The notes: generated from the sequence alone by a model not told the origin. Shown: positions 17,956 to 26,694, counted from the first letter of the stretch. The stretch: DNA of 64,000 nucleotides from G016756615 sp035556195 (GCA_035556195.1 DATMFK010000011.1:62001-126000), one strand, 5' to 3'. Numbers and translations: made by a program.

Positions 17956-18596
17956 CACTTCGAGACCCTCCGTCGCATCAGGGCGTCCATGCGGCGCGAG
18001 AAGTAGGCGACTGGAATGGAAAGCAGGATGTAGAGAAGGGCGGCCATGATGAAGGGCATGAACCCGCCGCCTGCGGCCTGGGCTTCCTGCGAGGCGTAGA
18101 GCATGATGTCACGCACGCCGATGGCCGAGGCGACCGTGGTGTCCTTCAGGAGCGAGACGAGAAAGGTGGCCATGCCGGGGATGGAGACGCGGACGACCTG
18201 TGGCGCCAAGACAAAACGCAGCGTATCAAGGCGCGTAAACCCCAAGGCGATCGACGCCTCCTCCTGCGACTTGGACAGAGCCAGGAAGCCGCCGCGGTAG
18301 ATCTCGCACAGATATGCGGCCGACACGAGGCCGAGCCCGAGCGTGGCAGCCTGGAAGGCGCTCAGGGTGACGAAGCCGTTGCCGATGCCGAAGAAGATGA
18401 TGAACAGCCAGACGATCGGCGGAATGCCCCTCAGGATATCGACATAGATCCGCGCGACGAGGCGTAGAAGTATTGAACGCGAGCGGCGCATCAGCACCAG
18501 CGGAACGGCGAGGATCGCGCCGATCAGGAAGGCGCTCACCGTCACGCCGAAGGTGGCGGGCAGCCCTCGGAGGATGGATAGCAACAGATCGATCAT
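17955..18596 (-). CDS. Amino-acid ABC transporter permease
   Basis: HisQ/GlnP-type permease of 213 aa. Recognisable parts are VYVDILRGIPPIVWLFIIFFG-like helix 2/3 residues (IYVDILRGIPPI), the SAYLCEIYRGGFLALSKSQEEA region and the coupling loop ASIALGFTRLDTLRFVLAPQ. Its ATG overlaps the ATPase stop as ATGA (18593-18596). It is the partner of the preceding permease. Confidence 0.93.
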   Translation of the reverse strand: MIDLLLSILRGLPATFGVTVSAFLIGAILAVPLVLMRRSRSILLRLVARIYVDILRGIPPIVWLFIIFFGIGNGFVTLSAFQAATLGLGLVSAAYLCEIYRGGFLALSKSQEEASIALGFTRLDTLRFVLAPQVVRVSIPGMATFLVSLLKDTTVASAIGVRDIMLYASQEAQAAGGGFMPFIMAALLYILLSIPVAYFSRRMDALMRRRVSK

Positions 18597-19408
18597 TGGC
18601 GGTCGAGAATGGCGCGGAAGAACTGCCGGGTGCGCTCGGAAGTGGGGTTGCGGATGACAGCGTCCGGCGTGCCCTGCTCTATGATCGCGCCGTTGGCCAT
18701 GACGATGACGCGGTCGGCCACCTCCGCGGCGAACGCGATCTCGTGGGTGACGACGATCATCGTCATCCCGTCGCGAGCCAGCTCGCGCATGACGGCCAAC
18801 ACTTCCAGACCGAGTTCCGGATCCAGCGCGGATGTCGGCTCGTCGAAAAGCATGACCTGCGGATCGAGGGCAAGGGCCCGGGCGATCGCGATGCGCTGCT
18901 GCTGCCCGCCGGAGAGACGGGATGGATAGGAATGCGCCTTGTCGGCGAGCTTGACACGCTCGAGAAGCTGGGCCGTGCGAGCATCCGCCTCGGCCTTGGA
19001 TCGCCCGAGAACACGCATCTGGGGCAGCGAAATGTTGCGTTCCACGGTCATGTGGGGAAACAGGTTGAAGGACTGGAACACCATGCCGGTGGCGCGACGC
19101 AGCTTCAGGAGCTCCGCCGCTGTCAGTGTTTTCGAGACATCGAACCTGAAATCGCCGACGGACAATTCTCCGGAGTGGGGCGTCTCGAGCATGTTGATCG
19201 TGCGCAACAACGTGCTCTTGCCCGCGCCGCTCGGCCCGACGATCGCGATCACCTCGCCGCGCTTGATCTCAAGGTCGACGTCCTTAACCGCGTGGAAGCC
19301 GCTGTACCTGACATTGATGTCCTTGAGACGAACAATCTGATCTGGATCAGTCAAACGCATTTCCCTTCGATCGCTGTGCGGTCGACCCGAAGGCCGAACC
19401 CTGCTCAT
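18593..19408 (-). CDS. Amino-acid ABC transporter ATP-binding protein
   Basis: GlnQ/HisP-type ATPase, 271 aa from the first start. Walker A GPSGAGKST, signature LSGGQQQR, Walker B VMLFDEPTSALDPE and the H-loop VVTHE are all present. An alternative start at 19360 (MRLTD) gives 255 aa, closer to the family average. The upstream ATG at 19408 has AGGTGG at short spacing, while 19360 has AAGGG almost touching the ATG, so the start is unresolved. It is the first gene of the ABC operon and lies 66 bp after the FAD oxidoreductase gene on the same strand, so it may belong to one long transcript. Confidence 0.92.
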   Translation of the reverse strand: MSRVRPSGRPHSDRREMRLTDPDQIVRLKDINVRYSGFHAVKDVDLEIKRGEVIAIVGPSGAGKSTLLRTINMLETPHSGELSVGDFRFDVSKTLTAAELLKLRRATGMVFQSFNLFPHMTVERNISLPQMRVLGRSKAEADARTAQLLERVKLADKAHSYPSRLSGGQQQRIAIARALALDPQVMLFDEPTSALDPELGLEVLAVMRELARDGMTMIVVTHEIAFAAEVADRVIVMANGAIIEQGTPDAVIRNPTSERTRQFFRAILDRQ

Positions 19409-19474
19409 TTGCCACCTGGTTTTGTCGTTAATGTGCTCAGGTAGCTGGCCCCAAAATTTGCGAGCAGCGTTCGG

Positions 19475-20632
19475 TTATGTCGGGGACACGGGACGATTTC
19501 GGTCACTGGTCGGGCGCAGTATCTCGGTTCCCGGAGCCGAGACCGGCGCGCCTTGCAGCGCCCAGTCGGCGGCCACCTGGCCAATGACGGGTGATAGTTG
19601 GATGCCGTAGCCTCCGGCGCCGGCGGCGGTCACGAGCGTGGGCTCGGACATGTCGATCGGCCCGACGAAGGGGCGGTGATCGGCGGTCACGGGGTAGAGC
19701 CCGGCCCAGCCGCGGCCGAGACTGGCACCCGGCAGATCCGGCACCCGTTCGAGCAGCATTTCGGCAAGGTCCACCTTGGAGTCCTCGTCACATTGCTCGT
19801 TGTATGCATCGGGATCTTCGGGTTCCCGCGATTTCACCTTGTGGACTTCGGCGATCAGCTCGGTCGATTTCTCATGCCGAAAGTTCAGCCCCGTGCCTTC
19901 GCCGTTCACGAGGTCCATCACCATCGGCATGACGTAGTCGAGAGGACGGTCGAGATGGATCGAGATGGCTTCGTGCCGTTCCGGATGCACCCACAATTCC
20001 TGGCCGAACATGGCCGCCACCTGTCTCGCCCAGGCGCCGGCCGCGTTGACGACGATGTCGCAGCCTATGTCGCCCTTCGCGGTTTCGAGCGAGTAGCCGC
20101 CGGCCACGCGCTTCACCCCCAGGACCTTGCAGGCCTGGCGCACGATCCCACCCTTCGCCCGCACTTCCTCGGCCAGGAAGTTGCAGAGTTCGTAAGGATC
20201 GATGAAGCCATCGTCTGGCCCGAAAATGCCGCCGGCGAGACCATCGACGTTCATATGCGGGACGAGCTGGGTCAGGTCGTTGGCCCGATAGAGCCGCGAG
20301 CGGAAGCCCGCCTCGGCCTGCATGCTGACCGACTGTTCGAAGAGAGCCATCTGGGCTTCGGTCCGCGCGAGGCGGAGATAGCCGACGTGATTGAACTTGA
20401 ACCCCTTGCTTTCCCAATCGCGGAACTGGCGAATGGCGTGGGTGCGAAGCATGATCTCGAACGGATCGGTGAATTGCGTGCCCACCACGCCGACGGAACG
20501 TCCGCTGGAACCGGAGGCAAGGCCGTTGGCCTCGAGCACCGTGACCCGGGCGCCTTGCGCGCACAGATTGCTTGCCGTCGCCATACCGAGCGTGCCGGCG
20601 CCGATAACGACAACGTGGGGAGAGGAAGTCAT
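19475..20632 (-). CDS. FAD-dependent oxidoreductase of the DAO (D-amino acid/glycine oxidase) family
   Basis: Flavoenzyme of 385 aa. The N-terminal FAD-binding fingerprint is VVVIGAGTLGMATA near residues 7-20, and the C-terminal FAD contact includes GWAGLYPVTADHRPFVG and AAGAGGYGIQLSP. DAO-family enzymes oxidise amino or N-methylated amino acids to imines. ATG 20632 was selected because the FAD motif then begins at the usual distance; the longer frame to 20734 runs into the aminotransferase gene. It lies between aminotransferase and transporter genes in one strand-consistent cluster, so it probably acts on the imported compound. Confidence 0.9.
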   Translation of the reverse strand: MTSSPHVVVIGAGTLGMATASNLCAQGARVTVLEANGLASGSSGRSVGVVGTQFTDPFEIMLRTHAIRQFRDWESKGFKFNHVGYLRLARTEAQMALFEQSVSMQAEAGFRSRLYRANDLTQLVPHMNVDGLAGGIFGPDDGFIDPYELCNFLAEEVRAKGGIVRQACKVLGVKRVAGGYSLETAKGDIGCDIVVNAAGAWARQVAAMFGQELWVHPERHEAISIHLDRPLDYVMPMVMDLVNGEGTGLNFRHEKSTELIAEVHKVKSREPEDPDAYNEQCDEDSKVDLAEMLLERVPDLPGASLGRGWAGLYPVTADHRPFVGPIDMSEPTLVTAAGAGGYGIQLSPVIGQVAADWALQGAPVSAPGTEILRPTSDRNRPVSPT

Positions 20633-20672
20633 TGCAGTCTCATCTTGTTCGGGAGGAACCAGGACCCGCGGT

Positions 20673-21980
20673 TCACGCGAGGCCTGCGACTTCCGCCAGG
20701 GTGTCGTCGATCGCGGCCAGAATGTTGGCGGCATCCTCCTCCGTCATCGGCGTGGAGAGGGCGAACAATCCATAGCTGGCGGCAAGGATGCCGCGCTTGA
20801 GGCAGCCTTTGTGGAAAACGTCGAGCATCTTGCGCTCCCTGGATCCGGGATACACCGAACGATAGTCGGCCACCGGATTGGACGTGAAATGGACCTTGAA
20901 GAGCGAGCCGAGACCCACGCAGGTGCCGGGCACACCGTGCCTTTCCATTGCCGCATTGATGCCGGCGCGCAGGAAGTCGCCGATCTTGTCCAGATGCGCG
21001 AAGCTCTCTGCGGTCAGCGCCTTCATCGACGCAAGGCCGGCGAGCATCGTGACGGGATTTGCAGTGAAGGTGCCTCCATGGGGGAGGGCAGGCTTGCCCC
21101 TGCTGGGGTCGAACACCGCCATGACGTCCGCTCGACCGGCGATGGCGCCGACCGGGAAACCTCCGCCGATGATCTTTCCCAGGACCGTCAGATCGGGCCT
21201 GACTTTCCACAGACCCTGGGCGCCCTCATAGCCGAGCCGGAAGGAGATCACCTCGTCGAAGATGACGAGCGCGCCGGCGCCGTGAACGATCTCGAACGCC
21301 GCCTTGAGATAGTCGCGGTTCGCGGGGATGAGCCCTGCGCGGTTCGGCATCGGATCGATCAGGATCGCGGCGATTTCGTCTCCATGCGCCTTGAAGACCG
21401 CCTGCAGCGCCTCGGCATCGTTGAAGGGCACGACCAGGACGTCGTCGAGGACTCCCTTTGGCGTGCCCTTGGCATAGGGTGTCGAGACGGGCATGTCGCC
21501 CCAATTGGCTGGCGAGCTGTCGAGGCTGACCTCCGAATAGTCGTAGGAACCATGGTAGGCGCCTTCGATCTTCACGATCTTGGGGCGACCCGTGAAGGCG
21601 CGCGCAGCCTTGATCGCCATCATGACGCCTTCTGTGCCCGAATTGGCGAAACGGATCTGCTCGACGGACGGCAGGCGTTGGACCAGCAGCTCCGCCAGCT
21701 CGATCTCGCTTACGGTCGGCGCTCCGAAAGCGCTGCCGAGTGGCAATTGCGCGGTCACCGCCGCGGTGACGGCCGGATGATTGTAGCCGTGGATCATCGC
21801 CGTGAAATTGTTGATGCAGTCGTAGTAGACATTGCCGTCGACATCCCACATGCGACAGCCGTCGCCTCTTTCCGCGTAGATGGGATGAGGCTCCATGTAG
21901 ACCGTGGTGCGCGTGTTTCCGCCGGGCAGGACGAGTTTTGCGCGTTCGTAGAGGGCCGCGGATCTGGTGTAATTGGGCAT
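20673..21980 (-). CDS. Class III aminotransferase, glutamate-1-semialdehyde aminomutase-like
   Basis: PLP enzyme of 435 aa. The N-terminal YERAKLVLPGGNTRTTVY resembles HemL-like proteins. Other conserved parts are NSGTEGVMMAIKAARA (phosphate binding), EGAYHGSYDY, the Asp-containing IFDEVISFRLGYEGAQG and the PLP lysine in TVLGKIIGGGFPVGAIAGR. It is unlikely to be the biosynthetic HemL because it sits in a catabolic cluster; members of this group are often omega-aminotransferases or aminomutases. ATG 21980 is favoured over 22010. Substrate unknown. Confidence 0.9.
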   Translation of the reverse strand: MPNYTRSAALYERAKLVLPGGNTRTTVYMEPHPIYAERGDGCRMWDVDGNVYYDCINNFTAMIHGYNHPAVTAAVTAQLPLGSAFGAPTVSEIELAELLVQRLPSVEQIRFANSGTEGVMMAIKAARAFTGRPKIVKIEGAYHGSYDYSEVSLDSSPANWGDMPVSTPYAKGTPKGVLDDVLVVPFNDAEALQAVFKAHGDEIAAILIDPMPNRAGLIPANRDYLKAAFEIVHGAGALVIFDEVISFRLGYEGAQGLWKVRPDLTVLGKIIGGGFPVGAIAGRADVMAVFDPSRGKPALPHGGTFTANPVTMLAGLASMKALTAESFAHLDKIGDFLRAGINAAMERHGVPGTCVGLGSLFKVHFTSNPVADYRSVYPGSRERKMLDVFHKGCLKRGILAASYGLFALSTPMTEEDAANILAAIDDTLAEVAGLA

Positions 21981-22071
21981 GAAAGGGCTCTGTCGCCTGA
22001 GGCGGGACACATTCGGGGAAGGGGGGCGTTCAAGCCAAGGCCGCGCATGGCGGCCTTGGCGGGCAGGCTGA

Positions 22072-23613
22072 CTATTTCGTCATGATGGTGTGGCTCTGCT
22101 CGCGCATGAACTGCGGCAGGAAGTAGACGCCGAGGCCGCCCTTGCCGCTCACGCCGGTACCTTTCCAGCCGCAGAAGGGCTGCGCGCCGGGCCATGCACC
22201 GGTGGTGGCGCCGCTGGCGCGGTTTGCATAGAGGACGCCGGCCTCGGCATGGTCGAGGAAGTAGCGCAGCTCCGCGTCGTCTTTCGTGAAGACGCCGGCG
22301 GCCAAGCCATAGGCAATGTCATTGCCTTCCTTGAGCGCCTCTTGCAGGTTGTCGACGCCACGCAGCACCACGAAGGGCATGAACAATTCTTCCTTGGTCA
22401 GGCGCGACGGTCCGGGCATCTCCACGAGAGCGCCCTGGAAATAGTTCTCTCCCAAGGCTTCGAGGCGCGTTCCGCCATAATGCACCGTGCCCTCCGCGGC
22501 GGCTTGGGCCATCGCCTCGGTGAACCGGGCCACCGTTGCAGCGTTGTAGAGCGGCCCCATGAAGGTCTCGGCCTTGCGCGGATCGCCGACAACGAGCTTC
22601 GAGGCGAAGTCCTTGAAGTGACGGATGAACTCTTCCTTCACGGCGTTGTCGACATAGACCACCGAGCAGGCCGAGCATTTTTGACCTTGAAGGCCGAAGG
22701 CCGACCGCGCCACGCCCTGAGCCGCACGTTCGACATCGGCGTTCCTCGTGACGTAAGCGGGGTTCTTGCCCCCCATCTCGGCCACCACGGGCTTCATATG
22801 GGGCAGGGTGGCCATGTGGCGGAAAATGCCCATGCCGGTGTTGTGCGAACCGGTGAATGCCACGCCGTCTATGCCTTCGTCGGTCGCGAGCAGACGGCCG
22901 ACTTCGCCGTCGCCCAGCACGATGTTGAACACGCCGTCCGGCAGGCCAGCCTTCTTCAGCGTTTCGGCGATGAGAAGGCCGGTGAGGGGGCATTCCGGGG
23001 AGGGCTTGTAGACCACGGTATTGCCGGTGATCAGCGCACCGGTGATCATTCCGATCGAAAGGGCGACCGGGAAATTGAAAGGCGCAATGACGGCAAAGAC
23101 ACCGTAGGGCTTCAGGACGCTGACAGCGGTCTCGTTCTCGATCAGCTCGTTCATCTGGCGCCGGTATCCGCCGTTGCGACGCAACTCGCCGGGATAGAAG
23201 TCCAGCATGTCGACGGCCTCTTCGGCTTCACCGACGCCTTCGAGGCGGGACTTGCCGACCTCGTAGAGCGCGGCGAGGCCGAGCGTGTACTTCTCTTCGC
23301 TGAGAACCTTCTTCCAACGCTCGGCGAAAGCCAGCCGGTCTTCAAGGGATGCGAAATTCCAGCTTTTGGCGGCTTTGCGGGCCGTGGCGATCGCCGCCTT
23401 CACATCGGCTGCATTGGAACGGGGGAACTTGCCGAGGGAAATGTCAGGGCTGATCGGGCTCGCGATGCTGACCGCTGCCTCCGAAGCGAACGGGGTGCTC
23501 CAGGTTTTCGTCAGTGTCCCGGCTTCAAACTGCGGAATAAGCGTATCGATATGAGCGTGCACCGGCCCGAAATCGACGCCGATATTCGAATAGGTAACTC
23601 GCGGTAAGGTCAT
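22072..23613 (-). CDS. Aldehyde dehydrogenase, similar to glutamate-semialdehyde (P5C) dehydrogenase group
   Basis: NAD(P)-dependent dehydrogenase of 513 aa. The active-site elements are APFNFPVAL, the general-base region VAEMGGKNPAYV and the nucleophile Cys in LQGQKCSACSVVYVD. The C-terminal KGTGVSGKGGLGVYFLPQFMREQS resembles the RocA/PruA-type P5C dehydrogenase group more than betaine-aldehyde enzymes. ATG 23613 is chosen; a TTG at 23619 is in frame. It would oxidise the aldehyde made by the neighbouring aminotransferase or oxidase. First gene of the catabolic cluster, 168 bp downstream of the IclR regulator gene on the same strand. Confidence 0.9.
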   Translation of the reverse strand: MTLPRVTYSNIGVDFGPVHAHIDTLIPQFEAGTLTKTWSTPFASEAAVSIASPISPDISLGKFPRSNAADVKAAIATARKAAKSWNFASLEDRLAFAERWKKVLSEEKYTLGLAALYEVGKSRLEGVGEAEEAVDMLDFYPGELRRNGGYRRQMNELIENETAVSVLKPYGVFAVIAPFNFPVALSIGMITGALITGNTVVYKPSPECPLTGLLIAETLKKAGLPDGVFNIVLGDGEVGRLLATDEGIDGVAFTGSHNTGMGIFRHMATLPHMKPVVAEMGGKNPAYVTRNADVERAAQGVARSAFGLQGQKCSACSVVYVDNAVKEEFIRHFKDFASKLVVGDPRKAETFMGPLYNAATVARFTEAMAQAAAEGTVHYGGTRLEALGENYFQGALVEMPGPSRLTKEELFMPFVVLRGVDNLQEALKEGNDIAYGLAAGVFTKDDAELRYFLDHAEAGVLYANRASGATTGAWPGAQPFCGWKGTGVSGKGGLGVYFLPQFMREQSHTIMTK

Positions 23614-23647
23614 GATCAAAACTCGTCCCGATAATCGATATTAATCT

Positions 23648-23677
23648 CTATAATCGGCACAAATTTTGTCGAGTCAA
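23648..23677 (-). promoter_or_regulatory. Candidate promoter of the catabolic cluster with inverted repeat
   Basis: On the minus strand TTGACT, an 18-base spacer and TTATAG form a plausible sigma-70-type promoter 35 bp before the aldehyde dehydrogenase start. An inverted repeat ACAAA-T-TTTGT lies inside the spacer (23659-23669), and a direct repeat CGATTAT occurs twice just downstream. A repressor bound there would block the promoter; the IclR protein encoded upstream is the obvious candidate. Confidence 0.5.
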
Positions 23678-23730
23678 TGAGATTTTGGTGCCGGACGGCG
23701 GGACCTTGGGGAAGCTGCTTCTGAACGCAC

Positions 23731-23757
23731 AAAGGCCCCGCGCTTGGCGCGAGGCCT
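23731..23757 (-). terminator. Terminator after the IclR-family gene
   Basis: On the minus strand AGGCCTCGCGC - CAA - GCGCGGGGCCTTT forms a stable GC-rich hairpin ending in three T, 25 bp after the IclR stop codon. It separates the regulator transcript from the catabolic genes. Confidence 0.7.
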
Positions 23758-23781
23758 CGACAATCGGTCGGCGAGTATCGT

Positions 23782-24561
23782 CTAGTCGGCCTTGTCGGTC
23801 AGCTTCAGCAGCCTTGTCAGCCGTGCCGCCGTCTGCGAGAGCGCCTCGCGATTCCTGTCGAAGTATTCCTCCGCTATTCCACGATGAGGGCCTGTAAGAC
23901 CAAGGGCATAGGTGATCCTGCCACCTGGTTTTCCGATCGGAAAAGCGATGGTGCTCAGCCCCGCGACGTGTTCCTCCAGTTCCGTTGCGTAACCTCGTGC
24001 GCGGGTGACGCGCATCTCAGCCAGGAGTTCATCGCGGTCGGTTTTCGTATTGGACGTGAACTGCGGCAAATCGCCGGTCAGGATGCGCCGTGCTTCCTCT
24101 TCGTCCTGATATGCCAGCAGCACCTTCGCGGTTGCCGTGGCGTTGAGCGGCATGATCGTGCCTGGCGCGATATAGATGCGAACAAGCGTATCGGGCGCGG
24201 TGCAGGTGACGGAGCGCACCTCGTCACCGGCAAGTTTCGAAATGAACGCCGATTGTCCGGTCTCAGCGGCAAGCAGTTCCAGTGGCCGCCGGGCCAGCGG
24301 CTCGATCCATTCCGTGTTCGACGAGCTGTGCACCAGCTGGAGGATTCGATCGCCCAATTTGTACGTGCGATTGCGGGCATTGCTTGCCGTGATCAGGCCG
24401 CCGTCGAGCAAGGCGTGGAGCAGGCGGTTCACCGTAGCTTTGGGCAAGTCCAGCGCGACCTCGATTTCAGCAGCGGTCAGCCCCTGGGAGAAGGGGGCGA
24501 TCATCTCCAGGATCGAGATGTACCGTTCCAAAGGGCTGTCTTTTGGAGATTGATTGAGCAT
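23782..24561 (-). CDS. IclR-family transcriptional regulator
   Basis: Regulator of 259 aa. The N-terminal winged helix-turn-helix is ERYISILEMIAPFSQGLTAAEIEVALDLPKATVNRLLHAL, and the C-terminal IclR effector domain contains CTAPDTLVRIYIAPGTIMPLNATATAKVLLA and the typical end region AFPIGKPGGRITYALGLTGP. ATG 24561 was chosen; a longer frame to 24597 exists. It lies upstream of, and on the same strand as, the aldehyde dehydrogenase gene and most likely controls the catabolic and transport cluster at 16.4-23.6 kb. Confidence 0.92.
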   Translation of the reverse strand: MLNQSPKDSPLERYISILEMIAPFSQGLTAAEIEVALDLPKATVNRLLHALLDGGLITASNARNRTYKLGDRILQLVHSSSNTEWIEPLARRPLELLAAETGQSAFISKLAGDEVRSVTCTAPDTLVRIYIAPGTIMPLNATATAKVLLAYQDEEEARRILTGDLPQFTSNTKTDRDELLAEMRVTRARGYATELEEHVAGLSTIAFPIGKPGGRITYALGLTGPHRGIAEEYFDRNREALSQTAARLTRLLKLTDKAD

Positions 24562-24902
24562 GTCTTCTTTCGTGATTCGTGCCTGCCGACAGACCAAGGC
24601 TTGGACGACTGCCGTTGGCGAGACATGATCAAATTGACCGCGCAGCGCAAGCCGCTACCACGTTTCGACCGGGCCGGGAGCTGTCGATTGCCACGGCGTT
24701 TTGCCTTTCCGGTCTCACGGTTCTCGCGGCATCTCACAGCTCTGAGTTGCCGAACGCCGCCACGATCCGAGTGCGAACGCGTAGCGCGTCGGTATTGCCG
24801 CATGCGGTCGTGTCGGTCGGTCAGGGGATACAGGGCCGCTGACGCATGTCGCCGAACGATGTACAGCGGCTTCGGGTAAATGGCATCTGAAACAACAGTT
24901 TA
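24562..24902. other. Intergenic stretch without a gene
   Basis: About 340 bp between the IclR gene start and the MarR terminator. It should contain the IclR promoter. Open frames here overlap one another in several frames and have no ribosome sites or recognisable domains, so none is called. Confidence 0.5.
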
Positions 24903-24940
24903 AAGCCTGCCGTGCAAATCTCGATTTGCGCGGCAGGCTT
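24903..24940 (-). terminator. Strong hairpin terminator after the MarR-family gene
   Basis: The arms AAGCCTGCCGTGCAAATC and GATTTGCGCGGCAGGCTT pair over 18 bases with one T-G wobble and a 2-base loop. On the minus strand it is followed by TTTAAAC, 16 bp after the regulator stop. Confidence 0.85.
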
Positions 24941-24956
24941 AAGAGGGCGGGGAGCG

Positions 24957-25427
24957 TCATCGGGCCACGGTGTGCCGATCGTCGGTGTTCGACAAGAGGT
25001 TCAGTTCGGAACGAAGACGATCCGGGTCGGGGAGTGCCGCCTCAATCTCAGCGTGAACACGCCGCCAGATCGGCAGAGCTTCGATGAGAAGCGATCGACC
25101 GGTTCGTGTCAGGCGTAGCCGCTTGGCGCGTCTGTCCTGCGGGTCGGCTGCCGACTCCACAAGCCCCCGACGCTCTAGCGGCTTGAGGTTGGCCGTGAGC
25201 GTCGTCCTGTCCATCGCCAACGTTGCTGCCACGCTGCCGAGGCTCGGCGGCTCCGGGCGATTGAGCGACATCAGGAGGGAGAACTGCCCACTGGTGATGC
25301 CGACGGACTTGAGCGCGACGTCGAAGCGGCGTGCAAGGGCGCGCGCCGCCTGCTGCGCATGCAGGCACAGGCAGGCATATCGCACATGAAGCGTCGTCTG
25401 GAAGGTAAGGTCGGCAGGCTGGTCCAT
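24957..25427 (-). CDS. MarR-family transcriptional regulator
   Basis: Winged helix regulator of 156 aa. Helix-turn-helix PPSLGSVAATLAMDRTTLTANLKPLERRGLVE is followed by the wing DPQDRRAKRLRLTRTGRSLL, the classic MarR DxRxxxxxLT pattern. Upstream is a Cys pair near residues 19-21 (ACLCLHAQQ) that could be redox-active. It is divergent from a VOC-family gene; the 12-bp palindrome between them is a likely operator. Confidence 0.92.
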   Translation of the reverse strand: MDQPADLTFQTTLHVRYACLCLHAQQAARALARRFDVALKSVGITSGQFSLLMSLNRPEPPSLGSVAATLAMDRTTLTANLKPLERRGLVESAADPQDRRAKRLRLTRTGRSLLIEALPIWRRVHAEIEAALPDPDRLRSELNLLSNTDDRHTVAR

Positions 25428-25456
25428 TTGAAGGTTGACATCCGTAGGGAATTTAC

Positions 25457-25468
25457 GTTGATATCAAC
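25457..25468. promoter_or_regulatory. Palindromic operator candidate for the MarR regulator
   Basis: GTTGATATCAAC is a perfect 12-bp palindrome 30 bp upstream of the MarR start, in the divergent region before the VOC gene. A related half-site (AGGTTGACAT on the plus strand) lies at the regulator start. MarR dimers typically bind such palindromes and repress their own gene. Confidence 0.6.
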
Positions 25469-25636
25469 CTAATTGGGGCGCGTCAACGTGGAGGACATGG
25501 TGCCGAATCATCCGTCGACCGGCAGCGCTCCGGTGCCTGACCATCGTTCCGGATCCGCGCTGCAATGATGAAAGCTGCGCCGAAGATTCATCGCGGCGCT
25601 TATCGCCAACCGTAGACCGACGAAGAGGAAGAGAGC

Positions 25637-26083
25637 ATGAAGATTGTGACCAGCCTGAGCTTCCAGGGCCAGTGCCGCGAAGCGTTCGAATTCTACGCCC
25701 GGGTGCTGGGCGGGAAGATCACCGCAGCGATGCCCTACAGCGATGCGCCGCCGGACATGCCCGTCAGCGATGAAAAGTACAAGAATTGGCTCATGCACTG
25801 CTGGCTCGAGGTCGGCGACCAGGCGCTGATGGGAGCCGATATGGACGTCGGATGGGCGCCCAACATCGACAAGCCCAAGAACGGCTTCGACGTTACCCTG
25901 CACACCGAAGACATGGCGGAGGGCCAACGCTGGTTCGACCAGTTGTCAGAGGGGGGGAGGGCGGTCATGCCGTTCGGCGAGACCTTTTTTTCGCCCGGCT
26001 TCGGCTCCCTGATAGACAAGTTCGGCGTGCCGTGGATGATCAACGTCATGCCGTCCGCCGAGTGGCGCGCACAGCACGGCTGA
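25637..26083 (+). CDS. VOC-family (glyoxalase/PhnB-like) protein
   Basis: Protein of 148 aa with the PhnB/3-demethylubiquinone-like VOC fold. It starts MKIVTSLSFQGQCREAFEFY, has the conserved RVLGGKI segment and ends with a second half-site region (GSLIDKFGVPWMINVM). GAGGAAGAGAG precedes the ATG. It is divergent from the MarR gene and probably under its control. No enzymatic activity is assignable; many relatives are of unknown function. Confidence 0.9.
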   Translation: MKIVTSLSFQGQCREAFEFYARVLGGKITAAMPYSDAPPDMPVSDEKYKNWLMHCWLEVGDQALMGADMDVGWAPNIDKPKNGFDVTLHTEDMAEGQRWFDQLSEGGRAVMPFGETFFSPGFGSLIDKFGVPWMINVMPSAEWRAQHG

Positions 26084-26153
26084 TCCTTGAGGCTATCTGC
26101 TTCTCGCGATGGTGGGAACGGCGTGGTCGATTGCCGCGGCACTGCGAAGCCCG

Positions 26154-26335
26154 CCGGTCCTTGACGGTCGCGAGGGGCCCCTCACCGTACGGACATCTAT
26201 CCCCGCGAGGGGGGAGAGAGAGCATGGCCGAATGGCTTTCGCCAATCCGAGAACGTTGGTGATCGGGGAAAGTGGAGATGGCATCGGTCTTCTCCCCGCC
26301 CGCGGGGAGAAGGTGCCGGCAGGCTGATGAGGGGC
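26154..26335 (-). repeat. RIME-like mosaic intergenic repeat, copy A (longest copy)
   Basis: It fills most of the 264 bp gap after the VOC gene. Two GC-rich palindromes are separated by a linker: CTTCTCCCC-GCCCGC-GGGGAGAAG at 26289-26312 and the ATCCCCGCGAGGGGGGAGAG region at 26199-26218. Parts of it recur at 40697-40840 (second half) and 46098-46190 (first half), both in the opposite orientation. The layout matches the rhizobial intergenic mosaic elements known as RIME; no protein is encoded. Confidence 0.7.
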
Positions 26336-26347
26336 TTGCTGGGCCGG

Positions 26348-26569
26348 TCAATCCTTGTTGCCGCTGGTCCAGCCCCTTCGCCTCAACCTAGCGCGCTTGA
26401 GAATACGCCGCCAGCGTAGCATCTCGATGGGGATCGGCTGCCTTCTGCTGGCTATGCGATATATCTCGTTGTCGACATTCTTGAGCGTCCGCCAGAAATC
26501 ATAGTCCGTCAGCCGCGGATCGGACGCCAGCCGTTCGGCCTCCGCTTGGATATCCGTCGTCACCGTCAT
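26348..26569 (-). CDS. Small hypothetical protein
   Basis: A 73-residue protein with a mixed-charge N-terminal half (DIQAEAERLASDPRLTDYDFWRTL) and a basic C-terminal half (RRILKRARLRRRG). TTGAGGC lies just before the ATG. It has no transmembrane segment or signal peptide. Amino-acid composition looks protein-like rather than a shadow, and no better frame exists on the other strand. No family recognised; function unknown. Confidence 0.55.
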   Translation of the reverse strand: MTVTTDIQAEAERLASDPRLTDYDFWRTLKNVDNEIYRIASRRQPIPIEMLRWRRILKRARLRRRGWTSGNKD

Positions 26570-26694
26570 GCCTCAAGTCAGCCGCCCCCAGCCCGACGCA
26601 ATGAACCGATGCTGGCATGATGTCGTCCATCGGCATCCCGGTATCAACCAGCTTCCTGGCTTCTTCCACTTTTAAACATTGTTAAGGTTAACGG

